64,000 bases of DNA from Thiomicrorhabdus sp041583835 (GTDB lineage Bacteria; Pseudomonadota; Gammaproteobacteria; Thiomicrospirales; Thiomicrospiraceae). Position numbers and translations under genes: made by a program. Under the pieces are notes generated by a model that saw only the letters and a program-made list of their open reading frames with translations, did not search any database and had not been told where the DNA came from. The stretch covers positions 1 through 64,000 of the forward strand of contig NZ_JBFHFC010000003.1 of NCBI RefSeq assembly GCF_041583835.1, in the 5' to 3' direction. This document shows, piece after piece, positions 35,260-44,777 of the stretch (position 1 is its first letter; every line of letters begins with the position of its first letter).

Positions 35260-35970
35260 TTATTGGGCACTGGTTGTTGAGTTTGCCGCCGGCTTGGACT
35301 CTAAACTATGCGCCTGTCTTTGCATAATCGTTAGAAAACCTTCCGCAAAGTTTTCATATTCGCCCAATAGGCGATCTACACGAGTCGTCAGGCGGTTATA
35401 GGCGATAACCGCAGGAATGGCGGCAAAGAGGCCGATTGCCGTTGCAATCAACGCTTCGGAAATCCCCGGTGCAACGGCTGACAAAGTCGCGTTCTGGACA
35501 TGACCTAAAGATTGGAAAGCGTGCATAACCCCCCAAACCGTCCCGAACAAACCGATATAAGGCGCGGAGGAACCGACCGTTGCCAACATAGCCAGACGAT
35601 TTTCCAACACTTCCGACTCTTTAGAGAAAGCGACTTTCATCGCGCGCTGAGTACCGGCCATTAAATCGGACGTGTGTGCGACGCCCTGCTTTCTTAGGCG
35701 TACGAACTCTCTAAAACCGGCTTCGAAAATCGACGCCATGCCTTTCGGCTTGTCATTACTTTGAACAATCTGATTGAACAACGTAGTCAATTCCTGGGTT
35801 TGCCAAAAGGTCTGTTCGAACTCTTGCGCTACCTTGCTTGCCTGACGAACTTGATGGGATTTGGCAATCGCCACCGCCCAAGCTGAAATCGACATAATCG
35901 CCAAAATCACCATTACTGCCTGTACGACAGGACTCGCCATCAACACTAAATCAATCAAATCACTATTCAT
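35260..35970 (-). CDS. tolQ: Tol-Pal system protein TolQ
   Basis: 236 residues, three membrane spans. MotA/TolQ/ExbB-family features: LATVGSSAPYIGLFGTVWGVMHAF and APGISEALIATAIGLFAAIPAVIAYN. It starts three bases after ruvB ends, so the ruv and tol genes may share transcription. No ybgC gene stands between ruvB and tolQ, unlike in E. coli. Confidence 0.95.
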   Translation of the reverse strand: MNSDLIDLVLMASPVVQAVMVILAIMSISAWAVAIAKSHQVRQASKVAQEFEQTFWQTQELTTLFNQIVQSNDKPKGMASIFEAGFREFVRLRKQGVAHTSDLMAGTQRAMKVAFSKESEVLENRLAMLATVGSSAPYIGLFGTVWGVMHAFQSLGHVQNATLSAVAPGISEALIATAIGLFAAIPAVIAYNRLTTRVDRLLGEYENFAEGFLTIMQRQAHSLESKPAANSTTSAQ

Positions 35971-35973
35971 TTT

Positions 35974-36987
35974 CTAATTACCCTTTTGCGGATAGATTCT
36001 TCCTAAATGTTCATACGCACGGCGCGTCGCCAAACGTCCCCTCGGACTTCTGACCAAAAAACCCTGTTGAACCAAAAACGGTTCAATCACGTCTTCAATC
36101 GTGCCGCGTTCTTCACCTAGCGCCGTTGCCAGGCTGTCTATGCCGACCGGCCCCCCGTCGAACTTGTCGATCAGGGTTTCCAGATAACGGCCATCCATCT
36201 TGTCCAATCCTAACGGATCGACTTCCAATAAGTTCAATGCCAAATCGGCAATCTCGGCGGTAATGATACCGTCACCTCTTACCTGTGCGTAATCGCGCAC
36301 ACGTCGTAACAGGCGGTTAGCAATTCGCGGCGTACCGCGAGAACGCTTGGCGATTTCATAAGCACCGCTCAATTCCGAATGCATTCCTAAAATATTGGAC
36401 GAACGAGTGACGATCTGCGTCAACTCCTCGTCCGAGTAAAATTCCAAACGCTGTACCAGACCGAAACGATCGCGTAGCGGCGAGGTCAACAAACCGGCAC
36501 GCGTCGTTGCACCGACCAAAGTGAAAGGCGGAATATCGATTTTAACACTTTGCGCCGCCGGTCCGTCGCCGATGACGATGTCGATCTGAAAATCTTCCAT
36601 CGCCGGATAAAGCACCTCTTCGACGATCGGGCTTAAGCGGTGGATTTCATCGACAAACAAAACGTCGTGCGGTTCCAAACGTGTCAGAATCGCGGCCAAA
36701 TCACCCGGCTTCTCAAGCACTGGGCCGGAAGTCTGTCTTAAGGTCACCCCCATTTCCTGAGCAATGATATTGGACAAGGTGGTTTTACCCAATCCCGGCG
36801 GACCGTACAACAGAACGTGGTCCAATTGCTCGCTGCGCATTTTGGCCGCATCCATGGACAACTGCAATTGCTCACGCACAGCCTGTTGCCCGATATATTC
36901 ATGAATCTGGGTAGGACGAACCGACGGTTGCGTATAGATATCGTCTACCGTCTCTTGATTCCCTACTATACGATCGGTTTCAATCAT
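35974..36987 (-). CDS. ruvB: Holliday junction branch migration ATPase RuvB
   Basis: 337 residues, usual length. AAA+ motor with Walker A LLYGPPGLGKTTLSNI, Walker B VLFVDEIHRLSP and sensor 1 LVGATTRAGLL, arginine finger near SPLRDRFG, and a C-terminal winged helix with FLVRSPRGRLATRRAYEHLG. It drives branch migration with RuvA. The start abuts the ruvA stop with no gap. Confidence 0.97.
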   Translation of the reverse strand: MIETDRIVGNQETVDDIYTQPSVRPTQIHEYIGQQAVREQLQLSMDAAKMRSEQLDHVLLYGPPGLGKTTLSNIIAQEMGVTLRQTSGPVLEKPGDLAAILTRLEPHDVLFVDEIHRLSPIVEEVLYPAMEDFQIDIVIGDGPAAQSVKIDIPPFTLVGATTRAGLLTSPLRDRFGLVQRLEFYSDEELTQIVTRSSNILGMHSELSGAYEIAKRSRGTPRIANRLLRRVRDYAQVRGDGIITAEIADLALNLLEVDPLGLDKMDGRYLETLIDKFDGGPVGIDSLATALGEERGTIEDVIEPFLVQQGFLVRSPRGRLATRRAYEHLGRIYPQKGN

Positions 36988-37614
36988 TTAGATCTTGATC
37001 CCTTGCAAAGCGCGCTTAATCACTTCTTCCAACGACAAACTTTCGTCAAACACCGATTGCACCATCTTTTCCGCTTGCGGCGGTTTATAACCCAGAGCCA
37101 TCAACGCATCACACGCAGACTGTTGAACACTACTGAACATGGTTTGAGCGGGTGCATTCGCGGCATTGGTACCCGTTGCCGGTTCGTAACCGAACAAACC
37201 GGATTCCATAATCGGTTTAAGACGGTCGCGCATTTCGATCTGCAAACGCTCGGCGGTTTTCTTGCCTACGCCGGGAATACGGGTCAAAGCGGTGACGTCA
37301 GCGGCATCGACATAAGAACAGAACTCGTTCACCGACATGGCAGACAAGATACCCAAGGCCATTTTGGCGCCCACACCGTTCACTTTTATCAGAGTTTTAA
37401 ACAGGGTGCGTTCCGACTCGGAAGCAAATCCGAACAACAACATGGCGTCTTCGCGTACATGCATATGCGTCAGAATCGTCACGGTATCATTGGTATTTTC
37501 AAGCTGATAAAAAGTCGACATCGGTGCTTCCACTTCATACCCGACACCCTGAACATCCAGCACCAACATCGGCGGTTGCTTCTGAACCAAAGTGCCTCTT
37601 AAAAATCCAATCAT
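36988..37614 (-). CDS. ruvA: Holliday junction branch migration protein RuvA
   Basis: 208 residues. N-terminal OB fold (MIGFLRGTLVQKQPPMLVLDVQGVGYEVEAP), two helix-hairpin-helix motifs (LIKVNGVGAKMALGILSAM and LTRIPGVGKKTAERLQIEMRDR) and a C-terminal domain that binds RuvB (ALMALGYKPPQAEKMVQSV). It holds the four-way junction in square form. It starts ten bases after ruvC stops. Confidence 0.96.
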   Translation of the reverse strand: MIGFLRGTLVQKQPPMLVLDVQGVGYEVEAPMSTFYQLENTNDTVTILTHMHVREDAMLLFGFASESERTLFKTLIKVNGVGAKMALGILSAMSVNEFCSYVDAADVTALTRIPGVGKKTAERLQIEMRDRLKPIMESGLFGYEPATGTNAANAPAQTMFSSVQQSACDALMALGYKPPQAEKMVQSVFDESLSLEEVIKRALQGIKI

Positions 37615-37624
37615 CCATTATTCC

Positions 37625-38143
37625 TTAAAATTTCGTGCCCTTGGAAAGGGTTTCTGCGTCAATTCCCAACGTCATATAGCGGTCATGGCATAATGCACAC
37701 GCCAACGCATCGGCAGCGTCCTCTTGCGGAGAATCGGTCAATTTCAATAGGTTTTGAACCATATACTGAACCTGAGTCTTGCCCGCATGACCTTTACCGA
37801 CGATGGTACTTTTTATTTGTGTGGGAGTATATTCCATAATCGGAACGTTTTTAATGGCCGCCGCGCATAATATGACACCGCGTGCCTGCCCAAGTTTGAT
37901 GGCCGAGTTTGGGTTTTTGTATACAAACACCTTCTCGATCGCCATAACGCTGGGTTGATATTGATCGATGATCTGGCAGACCGATTCAAAAATGATTTTC
38001 AATCGTTCCGCACCGGAAAACTTCTCAACCCGAATCACGCCACTTACCAAATAATTAGGATGGTAACGACCCGATTCGATCAAACCGAAACCGGTTTTAC
38101 GAGAACCCGGATCAATCCCTAATACACGTTTTATGGCGCTCAA
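37625..38143 (-). CDS. ruvC: Crossover junction endodeoxyribonuclease RuvC
   Basis: About 172 residues if the TTG at 38143 is used (MSAIKRVLGIDPGSR), with GAGG six bases upstream; a TTG at 38155 is an alternative that adds four residues. Catalytic acids are in LGIDPGSRKTG, AIEKVFVYKN and QEDAADALACALCH. It resolves Holliday junctions by symmetric nicks. No ATG start is available near the conserved N-terminus. Confidence 0.94.
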   Translation of the reverse strand: MSAIKRVLGIDPGSRKTGFGLIESGRYHPNYLVSGVIRVEKFSGAERLKIIFESVCQIIDQYQPSVMAIEKVFVYKNPNSAIKLGQARGVILCAAAIKNVPIMEYTPTQIKSTIVGKGHAGKTQVQYMVQNLLKLTDSPQEDAADALACALCHDRYMTLGIDAETLSKGTKF

Positions 38144-38306
38144 AACGAACCTCAAACTTTACTAAACCGACAGGCCTGGTTTGCGTTGATGTAACGGCAG
38201 AAATACTCTACCAAACCAACTCATCATTCTACAGATAAAATAAGTTTGAACCCACCTAATATCGAAGTAATTCCGACTGAATGCGGTTCAAATTTACTAT
38301 TCGCAT

Positions 38307-38334
38307 CTATTGCACTCGACGTTGAGCGCAATAG
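38307..38334. repeat. Hairpin downstream of nadA
   Basis: CTATTGC/GCAATAG arms extended by CTC/GAG after a mismatch, six-base loop. It has no T tract on the minus strand, so at most a weak terminator for nadA. Confidence 0.45.
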
Positions 38335-38344
38335 CATATTTCGA

Positions 38345-39430
38345 TTATTTTGAAGTCTGGCCCGAAGCGACCAATCCCTGCTCTCTGGAAAACGTCAACA
38401 TACGCTCAACCGACTCCAAAGCCTTGATACGCACTTCCTCGTCAAGCAGGATTTCACCGGTTTGATTTTCCAGACATTCCGCCAGATTCTTCAAGTTATT
38501 CATCGCCATCCACGGACAGTGGGCACAACTCACACATTGATGTTCACGGTCGGCGGTCGGCGCGACAATCAGATTTTTCTTAGGCGCGGCCTGTTTCATC
38601 TTATAAAACAAACCATAGTCGGTGGCAACGATGAAAGTGTCGTCCGGCATGGTGGTAACCGCATTCAACAATACCTTAGTCGAACCGACCACGTCGGCCA
38701 ATGCCACCACTTCCGCCGGTGATTCCGGGTGCACCAATACTTTGGCGTCCGGGTGTTGTTTGATCAACTGCTCAAGTTCGTAAGATTTAAACTCGTCGTG
38801 GACAATACAATGCCCTTGCCAACGCAGCATCTCGATACCGGTCTGCTTTTCAATCCAATCACCTAAATGGCGATCCGGCGCCCAAATGATCTTTTCGCCC
38901 TTTTCTTTCAGATGGCTGACAATCTGCAACGCATTACCCGAGGTAACGACCCAGTCGGCAATCGCTTTGACTTCTGCACTCGTATTGGCATAAACCACCA
39001 CAGTGTAGTCGGGATGTTGCGCACAGAACTCGCCAAACTCTTTAGCCGGACAACCTACATCCAAAGAACAGGTCGCGTCTAAATCAGGCATCAGAACCGT
39101 CTTTTCGGGACTCATGATTTTGGCGGTCTCGCCCATGAAACGCACCCCGCAAATCACCAACTCTTTCGCGTCGGAATGTGCGCCGAAGTTTGCCATTTCC
39201 AATGAATCGGCGACGATTCCGCCGGTCTCTTCGGCCAAAGCCTGTAAGTCGGCGTCGACGTAATAATGGGCAATCAATTGTGCATTGCGTTGTTTTAACA
39301 GGCGTTTGATTTTTTCGCGCAACGACTGCTTTTCGGAATCGCTCATAGGCGGAAGAATATTGGCATTCTCGGCAAGTCGATTGATTCGACTCTCTAGGCC
39401 GACGGGAATGTCATAGGATTGTTCAGACAT
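38345..39430 (-). CDS. nadA: Quinolinate synthase A
   Basis: 361 residues from the ATG at 39430 (MSEQSYDIPVG) with SD GTGAGG eight bases upstream; an in-frame ATG eleven codons earlier is less likely. It condenses iminoaspartate with dihydroxyacetone phosphate in NAD synthesis. The three [4Fe-4S] ligands are expected in CSLDVGCPA and SCAHCPWMAMN, with one ligand near CGVRFMGET. HYYVDADLQ and APDRHLGDWIE are other conserved parts. It follows aspS by 50 bases with a hairpin in between. Confidence 0.94.
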   Translation of the reverse strand: MSEQSYDIPVGLESRINRLAENANILPPMSDSEKQSLREKIKRLLKQRNAQLIAHYYVDADLQALAEETGGIVADSLEMANFGAHSDAKELVICGVRFMGETAKIMSPEKTVLMPDLDATCSLDVGCPAKEFGEFCAQHPDYTVVVYANTSAEVKAIADWVVTSGNALQIVSHLKEKGEKIIWAPDRHLGDWIEKQTGIEMLRWQGHCIVHDEFKSYELEQLIKQHPDAKVLVHPESPAEVVALADVVGSTKVLLNAVTTMPDDTFIVATDYGLFYKMKQAAPKKNLIVAPTADREHQCVSCAHCPWMAMNNLKNLAECLENQTGEILLDEEVRIKALESVERMLTFSREQGLVASGQTSK

Positions 39431-39451
39431 AATTGACCTCACAAATTTGAT

Positions 39452-39477
39452 TAAGGGACGCATTGCGTCCCTTTTTT
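39452..39477. terminator. Hairpin between aspS and nadA
   Basis: AAGGGACGCA/TGCGTCCCTT stem with a very short loop. The long T run is on the plus strand; on the minus strand it is followed only by TTAATC. It may reduce, rather than stop, read-through from aspS into nadA. Confidence 0.55.
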
Positions 39478-39480
39478 AGA

Positions 39481-41262
39481 TCAGGCTTTTTCTTGACCGA
39501 ACTTTCTGAAACGTAATGCCAATTCGGCTAGCTGGGCATCATCGACCATACCGGGCGCTTCGGTTAACGGACACGCCGCAGACTGGGTTTTCGGGAACGC
39601 GATAACATCACGAATCGAATCGATTTTGCCTAGAATCATGATTAAACGATCCAGACCGAAAGCCATACCCGCATGCGGAGGACAACCGTACTTCAATGCA
39701 TCCAACAAGAAGCCGAACTTATCCTGCGCTTCTTCGTCCGAAATGCCCAATAACTTGAAGACCGCCGCCTGCATATTGGTATCGTGAATACGCACCGATC
39801 CACCGCCGACTTCAAGACCGTTGATAACCAAATCGTACGCTTTCGACAGCATTTGATGCGGTTCGTCATGATTCAGAATTTCTTCCGTCGTCGCTTTCGG
39901 CTGCGTGAACGGATGGTGAATCGCCGTCATACGTGCGGTTTTTTCATCTTCCTCAAACATCGGGAAGTCAACAACCCACAACGGTTTCCATTCACCGTTC
40001 AACATCCCCAAGTCTTCACCGATCTTGACACGCAACGCACCTAAAGCTTCGTTAACCACTTTAGCGCTGTCCGCACCGAAGAATACGATATCGCCGTCTT
40101 GTGCGCCAACGCGTTCCATGACTTCCATCACCTGATCAGGGAAGAACTTCACGATCGGCGACTGCAAACCATCAATACCGGCAGACAGATCGTTAACTTT
40201 GATGTAAGCCAAACCTTTTGCACCGTAGATTCCGACAAACTTGGTATATTCATCGATCTCTTTACGAGACATAGTGGCGGCACCCGGAACTTTCAAGGCC
40301 GCAACACGACCTTTAGGATCTTTAGCCGGACCGGCGAACACTTTAAAGTCGATGTCTTGCAGAAGATCGGCCACATCCACCAATTCCATATCGATACGCA
40401 AGTCTGGGCGATCGATACCGTATTTCTGGATCGCTTCAGCATAAGGCATGCGCGGGAAGTCGTAATCGAACTCAACCCCGATACTCTCTTTAAAAATGGT
40501 TTTAGTCAAACCTTCCATCAAGTTCATGACCGCGTCTTCTTCCATAAAAGAAGTCTCGATATCCAACTGGGTAAATTCCGGTTGACGGTCTGCACGCAAA
40601 TCTTCGTCACGGAAACAACGCGTGATTTGATAGTAACGGTCAAAACCGGACATCATCAACAACTGCTTGAACAGCTGTGGAGACTGAGGCAATGCAAAGA
40701 ATTTATTAGCGTGAGTACGGCTTGGTACCAAATAATCACGCGCCCCTTCCGGCGTTGATTTAGTCAAAATCGGCGTTTCGATGTCCATAAAGTTATGGTC
40801 ATCCAAATAACGACGCATCGTGCGAGTCACTTCATAACGCAATCTCAAGGTCTTTTGCATCTCTTCGCGACGCAAATCGATATAACGGTATTTCAAACGC
40901 GTTTCTTCACCGACGTTTTTCTCGTCCAACTGGAACGGAATCGGTTCCGCCATGCTCAACACATCCAACTCTGTGGCAACAACTTCAATCTTACCGGTTG
41001 CCATGTTCGGATTAATGGTGCCTTCCGTTCTAGGAATGACCTTACCGGTAATTTTCAATACACATTCCGCACGCAAACGTTCCGCTTTAGCAAAAATTTC
41101 AGCCGTATCCGGATTGACCACGATCTGAACCAAACCTTCACGGTCACGTAAATCGATGAAAATCACCCCACCGTGGTCACGACGACGATGAACCCATCCG
41201 GCTACCGTGACTTGCTGATCAATTAAAGCTTCCGTTACTTGCCCACAATAATGTGTACGCAT
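39481..41262 (-). CDS. aspS: Aspartate--tRNA ligase
   Basis: 593 residues from the ATG at 41262 (MRTHYCGQV), which matches the normal bacterial AspRS start; the open frame goes eight codons further. Class II synthetase: anticodon-binding OB fold (VAGWVHRRRDHGGVIFIDLRD), motif 1 and 2 (FMDIETPILTKSTPEGARDY, RCFRDEDLRADRQPEFTQLDIE), a GAD insertion domain (about residues 290-420) and motif 3 (GMAFGLDRLIMIL). Confidence 0.96.
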   Translation of the reverse strand: MRTHYCGQVTEALIDQQVTVAGWVHRRRDHGGVIFIDLRDREGLVQIVVNPDTAEIFAKAERLRAECVLKITGKVIPRTEGTINPNMATGKIEVVATELDVLSMAEPIPFQLDEKNVGEETRLKYRYIDLRREEMQKTLRLRYEVTRTMRRYLDDHNFMDIETPILTKSTPEGARDYLVPSRTHANKFFALPQSPQLFKQLLMMSGFDRYYQITRCFRDEDLRADRQPEFTQLDIETSFMEEDAVMNLMEGLTKTIFKESIGVEFDYDFPRMPYAEAIQKYGIDRPDLRIDMELVDVADLLQDIDFKVFAGPAKDPKGRVAALKVPGAATMSRKEIDEYTKFVGIYGAKGLAYIKVNDLSAGIDGLQSPIVKFFPDQVMEVMERVGAQDGDIVFFGADSAKVVNEALGALRVKIGEDLGMLNGEWKPLWVVDFPMFEEDEKTARMTAIHHPFTQPKATTEEILNHDEPHQMLSKAYDLVINGLEVGGGSVRIHDTNMQAAVFKLLGISDEEAQDKFGFLLDALKYGCPPHAGMAFGLDRLIMILGKIDSIRDVIAFPKTQSAACPLTEAPGMVDDAQLAELALRFRKFGQEKA

Positions 41263-41333
41263 AATATTTTTTACCTTTTTACTCAATATGACTCAAAATG
41301 TCGTTAATTTACTGCAAACAAACGCGACGCAAC

Positions 41334-42026
41334 TTATTCGTGCGTATCGTTTATCGATATCTTATTCTGCTCCGGCGATTCCGACGGAAGTCTAGAGCGA
41401 ACATATTCCTGTTTTTTCAGTTCATCCCAAGGCGGTACAACCACCCCGCCCGAGATCACCATTTTAAGAGCCTCATCCACATTCAGATCAAGCTCGATAA
41501 TTTCGTTTCTGGACGCCATGATAAAAAATCCCGACGTCGGATTCGGCGTAGTCGGCACAAACATGTTAACCACTTCATTCAGCCCGGTACGCGCCTGCGC
41601 TTCGCCCATCTGGGTACTGGTCTGAAAAGCCAACGTCCATAACCCGACACGCGGATACTGAATCAGATACACCTTCTGAAAAGTCTGTTCACCCGAACCG
41701 AACACAGCCTCAGAGATTTGCTTGACCGCAGTATAAATCGATCTGACTAAAGGAATCCTCGCCAAAATCGATTCCCAGAAACGGATCAATTTACTGCCTA
41801 AAAAGTTGGCGACCAACATTCCGGTCAGGATGATCAACCCCAAGGAAAGCAAAATTCCCAGCCCCGGAATATTAAATCCGAGTAGCGCTTCCGGCCGATA
41901 TGCCTGCGGCAGCAGCAGCAAACTTCGATCAAAGAAATTCACCAGGAAAATCAGTGCCGCAATGGTAACACCTAACGGCAGCCATACCAAAAGCCCCGCA
42001 ATCAGATAACGCTTAAGGATTGTCAT
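41334..42026 (-). CDS. DUF502 family membrane protein
   Basis: 230 residues with two membrane spans (YLIAGLLVWLPLGVTIAALIF and IPGLGILLSLGLIILTGMLVANFLG), then a soluble domain with ARIPLVRSIYTAVKQISEAVF, RVGLWTLAFQTS and FVPTTPNPTSGFFIM, all typical of DUF502. No defined biochemical role is known to me. In many gammaproteobacteria the gene sits beside aspS, as here (47 bases upstream on the same strand). Confidence 0.88.
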   Translation of the reverse strand: MTILKRYLIAGLLVWLPLGVTIAALIFLVNFFDRSLLLLPQAYRPEALLGFNIPGLGILLSLGLIILTGMLVANFLGSKLIRFWESILARIPLVRSIYTAVKQISEAVFGSGEQTFQKVYLIQYPRVGLWTLAFQTSTQMGEAQARTGLNEVVNMFVPTTPNPTSGFFIMASRNEIIELDLNVDEALKMVISGGVVVPPWDELKKQEYVRSRLPSESPEQNKISINDTHE

Positions 42027-42229
42027 TACCCATTTCCACCCACATTTGCCATGCCATTATTCATGAGACCAAACGCAGTATTATAAATGAATTTAAAGGA
42101 GATTTGATAACGAAAGTAATGGAAAAAACAAAGACTGGAAACACAGGGTAAAGCTTGAAGATCGCCAGCTGGAACAAACAAACCCGTTCATTCCGGCCGA
42201 CGTTAAATGAATTCGCAAATCCGTAAGGT

Positions 42230-43264
42230 TTAAGAAACCGTGATCACGCGACTGATCTGGTGTTCATTCCCCAACGTATCGATCACTTTCAGCGTGATCA
42301 GATAGTTGCCGGCGCTCACAATCGGCAATACAGTGGTCGCTGATTCGACCGTCAGACGATAGATGACGGAATCGGTTGCTGCACCGATCGTGGAGACTTC
42401 CCATACATAATGATCGACACCGGCCGAAACGGTACTGGAAGAAGCATCCACACTAATGTTGACCGGAGCGGCAGCAGGAATCGTTGCACTAAAATCGGCT
42501 ATTAAGGTATTGGCGGTATCCACCGAAAACATCTTTTCCGTGCTAGCCACCTGATCCGACGTATCCACAACCGTCAACCTAACCACGTAGATTCCGTCTT
42601 GATTGACGGTCACCGTCGTCACCGGACTACCCATCGGCCCGACCGTGCTCACCAAGGTTTCGTCACCGTCATCCTGCTTAAGACGGACTTGCCACGTATA
42701 AGTCGCGATATCGCCGGTTTCGCCCTTCGTGGACGAAGTGGCATCCAAATAAACATCAAACAGGTTCGCAACATCGGAACTCGTTGTAAATGCAAAATCC
42801 GCACTAAGATAAGGGGTATCGGCAATCGCCGTGGGGACGGCAATCACAAACTTTTGATCTTCCGCCACCATCGAATTTGCATCCGTTGCCGTCAGTTTGA
42901 TTCGATACACACCGGCACCGTTATACAGATTGAAGCTCTTAGTACCGCAACCACCGAGCGTTTCCAGAGTCGTAAACTCCGTCGCGATTGCCGACTTGTG
43001 ATCCAAACTGGTCGAACAAGTCACACTGGAACCCAGAGAACCAACCGCGCTCGCACTGACCGACAAAGTACTTCTTTCCACATAATAACCATCGTCGTCC
43101 GCAACCGGTACGGCACTCAGGATGCTGACCGCTGCGCTCGGTTCGGTAAGATCCGTCTGTGGAGTACTGCCGCCATCGGCACTGTTTGCCATGTTACAAC
43201 CCGATAACAAGACCGCACTTGCCAAAGATAACGCCGTCAGCCCTATAAACACGCGATTTTTCAT
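42230..43264 (-). CDS. PKD-like repeat lipoprotein
   Basis: About 344 residues from the ATG at 43264 (SD TGAGGAA); the open frame continues upstream without a better start. Lipoprotein signal with lipobox LSGC. Mature part has three repeats of about 90 residues each ending in patterns such as GVYRIKLTATDANSMVAEDQKFVI, GIYVVRLTVVDTSDQVASTEKMF and GNYLITLKVIDTLGNEHQISRVI, which resemble PKD beta-sandwich domains. Likely surface or periplasmic adhesin-like or structural protein. High Thr, Ser, Ala, Val content. Function unknown. Confidence 0.75.
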   Translation of the reverse strand: MKNRVFIGLTALSLASAVLLSGCNMANSADGGSTPQTDLTEPSAAVSILSAVPVADDDGYYVERSTLSVSASAVGSLGSSVTCSTSLDHKSAIATEFTTLETLGGCGTKSFNLYNGAGVYRIKLTATDANSMVAEDQKFVIAVPTAIADTPYLSADFAFTTSSDVANLFDVYLDATSSTKGETGDIATYTWQVRLKQDDGDETLVSTVGPMGSPVTTVTVNQDGIYVVRLTVVDTSDQVASTEKMFSVDTANTLIADFSATIPAAAPVNISVDASSSTVSAGVDHYVWEVSTIGAATDSVIYRLTVESATTVLPIVSAGNYLITLKVIDTLGNEHQISRVITVS

Positions 43265-43433
43265 AAATTCCTCAATCGTCTTCATTCTATATAAATCATT
43301 TAAGATAAAAGCAAAGCAACTAGCATGCCTCACAACGTCACTCGTTTGCAAATCAAGCGATGACGGCAATGGTTGGCCTTGGATTGGTTTTACTTTAGAC
43401 TATCGGCTCTATCAAACAAGCTGATTAAATTCT

Positions 43434-44294
43434 ATGAAACGTTCACTTTTGCCGCCTAGCAGCGTCTTGATTACCGGCTGTTCAACCGGCATCGGCTATC
43501 ATTGCGCACAGACCTTACATAAAATGGGTTACCAAGTCATCGCCACCTGCCGTGATTTAGAAGACGTCGAACGCCTGACACAATCAGGCCTGACCTGTTT
43601 TCAACTCGACCTGGCCGACAGTGATTCGATCCGTTCGGGTCTGGAAAAAGCACTGGAGGCAACCAACGGAAAAATCGACGCTCTCTTTAATAACGGCGCA
43701 TTCGGCCTGCCGGGTGCGGTCGAAGATTTAAGTCGTGAAGCGATGCTGCATCAGTTCCAAACCAATGTGTTCGGCACCCAGGAATTAACCAATGCCGTGG
43801 TGAAAATCATGCGTCGGCAAGGTCACGGGAAAATCCTCTACAACAGTTCGATTCTAGGATTTGCCGCCATGCAATACCGAGGTGCTTACAACGCCAGTAA
43901 ATTCGCGATTGAAGGCTTTGCCGACACCTTACGCTTAGAGGTCAAACGAGACAATATTCAAGTGAGCCTGATCGAACCGGGACCGATTCTCTCGGATTTC
44001 AGAAAGAACGCCTACGAACAGTTCAAACGTTGGATCAAAATGGAAGGGAGTGCGCATCAAGCGCAGTATCAATCGATGATCGACCGATTGGAAACCGTCG
44101 GACCAAGCGCCCCGTTTACATTGGGGCCGGAAGCGGTCAGCGATTGTGTGATTCATGCTCTACAAAAACCACTGGCTAAAATCCGTTACCGGGTCACCGT
44201 GCCGACTAAAGCGTTTGCGATTTTAAAACGGATCCTGCCGAATCGCTGGTTGGATCGTTTATTGATTAAAGCCGGCGGCGACGGCAAGCGTTAA
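43434..44294 (+). CDS. Short-chain dehydrogenase/reductase (SDR)
   Basis: 286 residues. Classical SDR motifs: VLITGCSTGIGYHCAQTL (TGxxxGxG), DLADSDS, LFNNGAFG (NNAG variant), an active-site Ser in YNSSILGF and the YxxxK in YNASKFAIEGFADTLR. LEVKRDNIQVSLIEPGPI follows. It should reduce or oxidise a small carbonyl or hydroxyl substrate with NAD(P)(H). It lies between two minus-strand genes and is alone on the plus strand. Confidence 0.88.
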   Translation: MKRSLLPPSSVLITGCSTGIGYHCAQTLHKMGYQVIATCRDLEDVERLTQSGLTCFQLDLADSDSIRSGLEKALEATNGKIDALFNNGAFGLPGAVEDLSREAMLHQFQTNVFGTQELTNAVVKIMRRQGHGKILYNSSILGFAAMQYRGAYNASKFAIEGFADTLRLEVKRDNIQVSLIEPGPILSDFRKNAYEQFKRWIKMEGSAHQAQYQSMIDRLETVGPSAPFTLGPEAVSDCVIHALQKPLAKIRYRVTVPTKAFAILKRILPNRWLDRLLIKAGGDGKR

Positions 44295-44321
44295 GGAAAA
44301 CGTCAGAAGAAAGGTTTTCCG

Positions 44322-44654
44322 TTAATCGGAAAACACCATCGAATAGGGTCGTGCCAGATCCTGCATGACCTTTTGCAGACTGAAACTGCGAACCTCTTCA
44401 ATAAAACGCTGTCCGGTAAAAAACACCTGCAAAGTCGGCAAAGTGAAAATGCTGTTCTGCGAACAGATATCGGTTACCACATGACAGTCCACATAGACCA
44501 GTTTTACCTTCGGATAGTGCTCCTGCATCAACTCGATTAATTTAGGTTTGATGGAGTGGCACACATTACACTCTTTTCCGCCAAACAATATCAACAAGGC
44601 GTCTTCCGACTGCTTCAACTGTTCCAATTCTTCAAGCGTTTCGATATTTTGCAT
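44322..44654 (-). CDS. Thioredoxin-like protein
   Basis: 110 residues, no signal peptide. Thioredoxin fold with the redox motif CNVC (FGGKECNVCHSIKPKLIELM), the VDCHVV strand, and cis-Pro segment FTLPTLQVFFTGQ. The Trp usually before the first Cys of thioredoxins is replaced by Glu. It is likely a cytoplasmic dithiol protein; partner unknown. Confidence 0.85.
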   Translation of the reverse strand: MQNIETLEELEQLKQSEDALLILFGGKECNVCHSIKPKLIELMQEHYPKVKLVYVDCHVVTDICSQNSIFTLPTLQVFFTGQRFIEEVRSFSLQKVMQDLARPYSMVFSD

Positions 44655-44777
44655 TACACGTTTCCGTCATTCGTTTGTTCAGGTTTCAATTGGCAGCAAA
44701 GCATACTGGGCTTCGACCTTTTTCACAAGCCAAAGCCGTCTCAAAACAGAACATTCATCCATTCTTTTCAATTAACG

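Noticed and set aside
36817..37602. 261-codon plus-strand frame over ruvA/ruvB
   Set aside because: It is opposite two complete, motif-bearing genes and shows no domain, no SD and His/Arg-rich composition typical of an antisense shadow.
37960..38143. Longer ruvC start at 38155
   Set aside because: It is possible, but the nearer TTG has a better-placed GAGG and gives the usual length; kept as an alternative only.
40099..40758. 219-codon plus-strand frame inside aspS
   Set aside because: Antisense of a conserved synthetase; low-complexity His/Phe-rich and no start signal.
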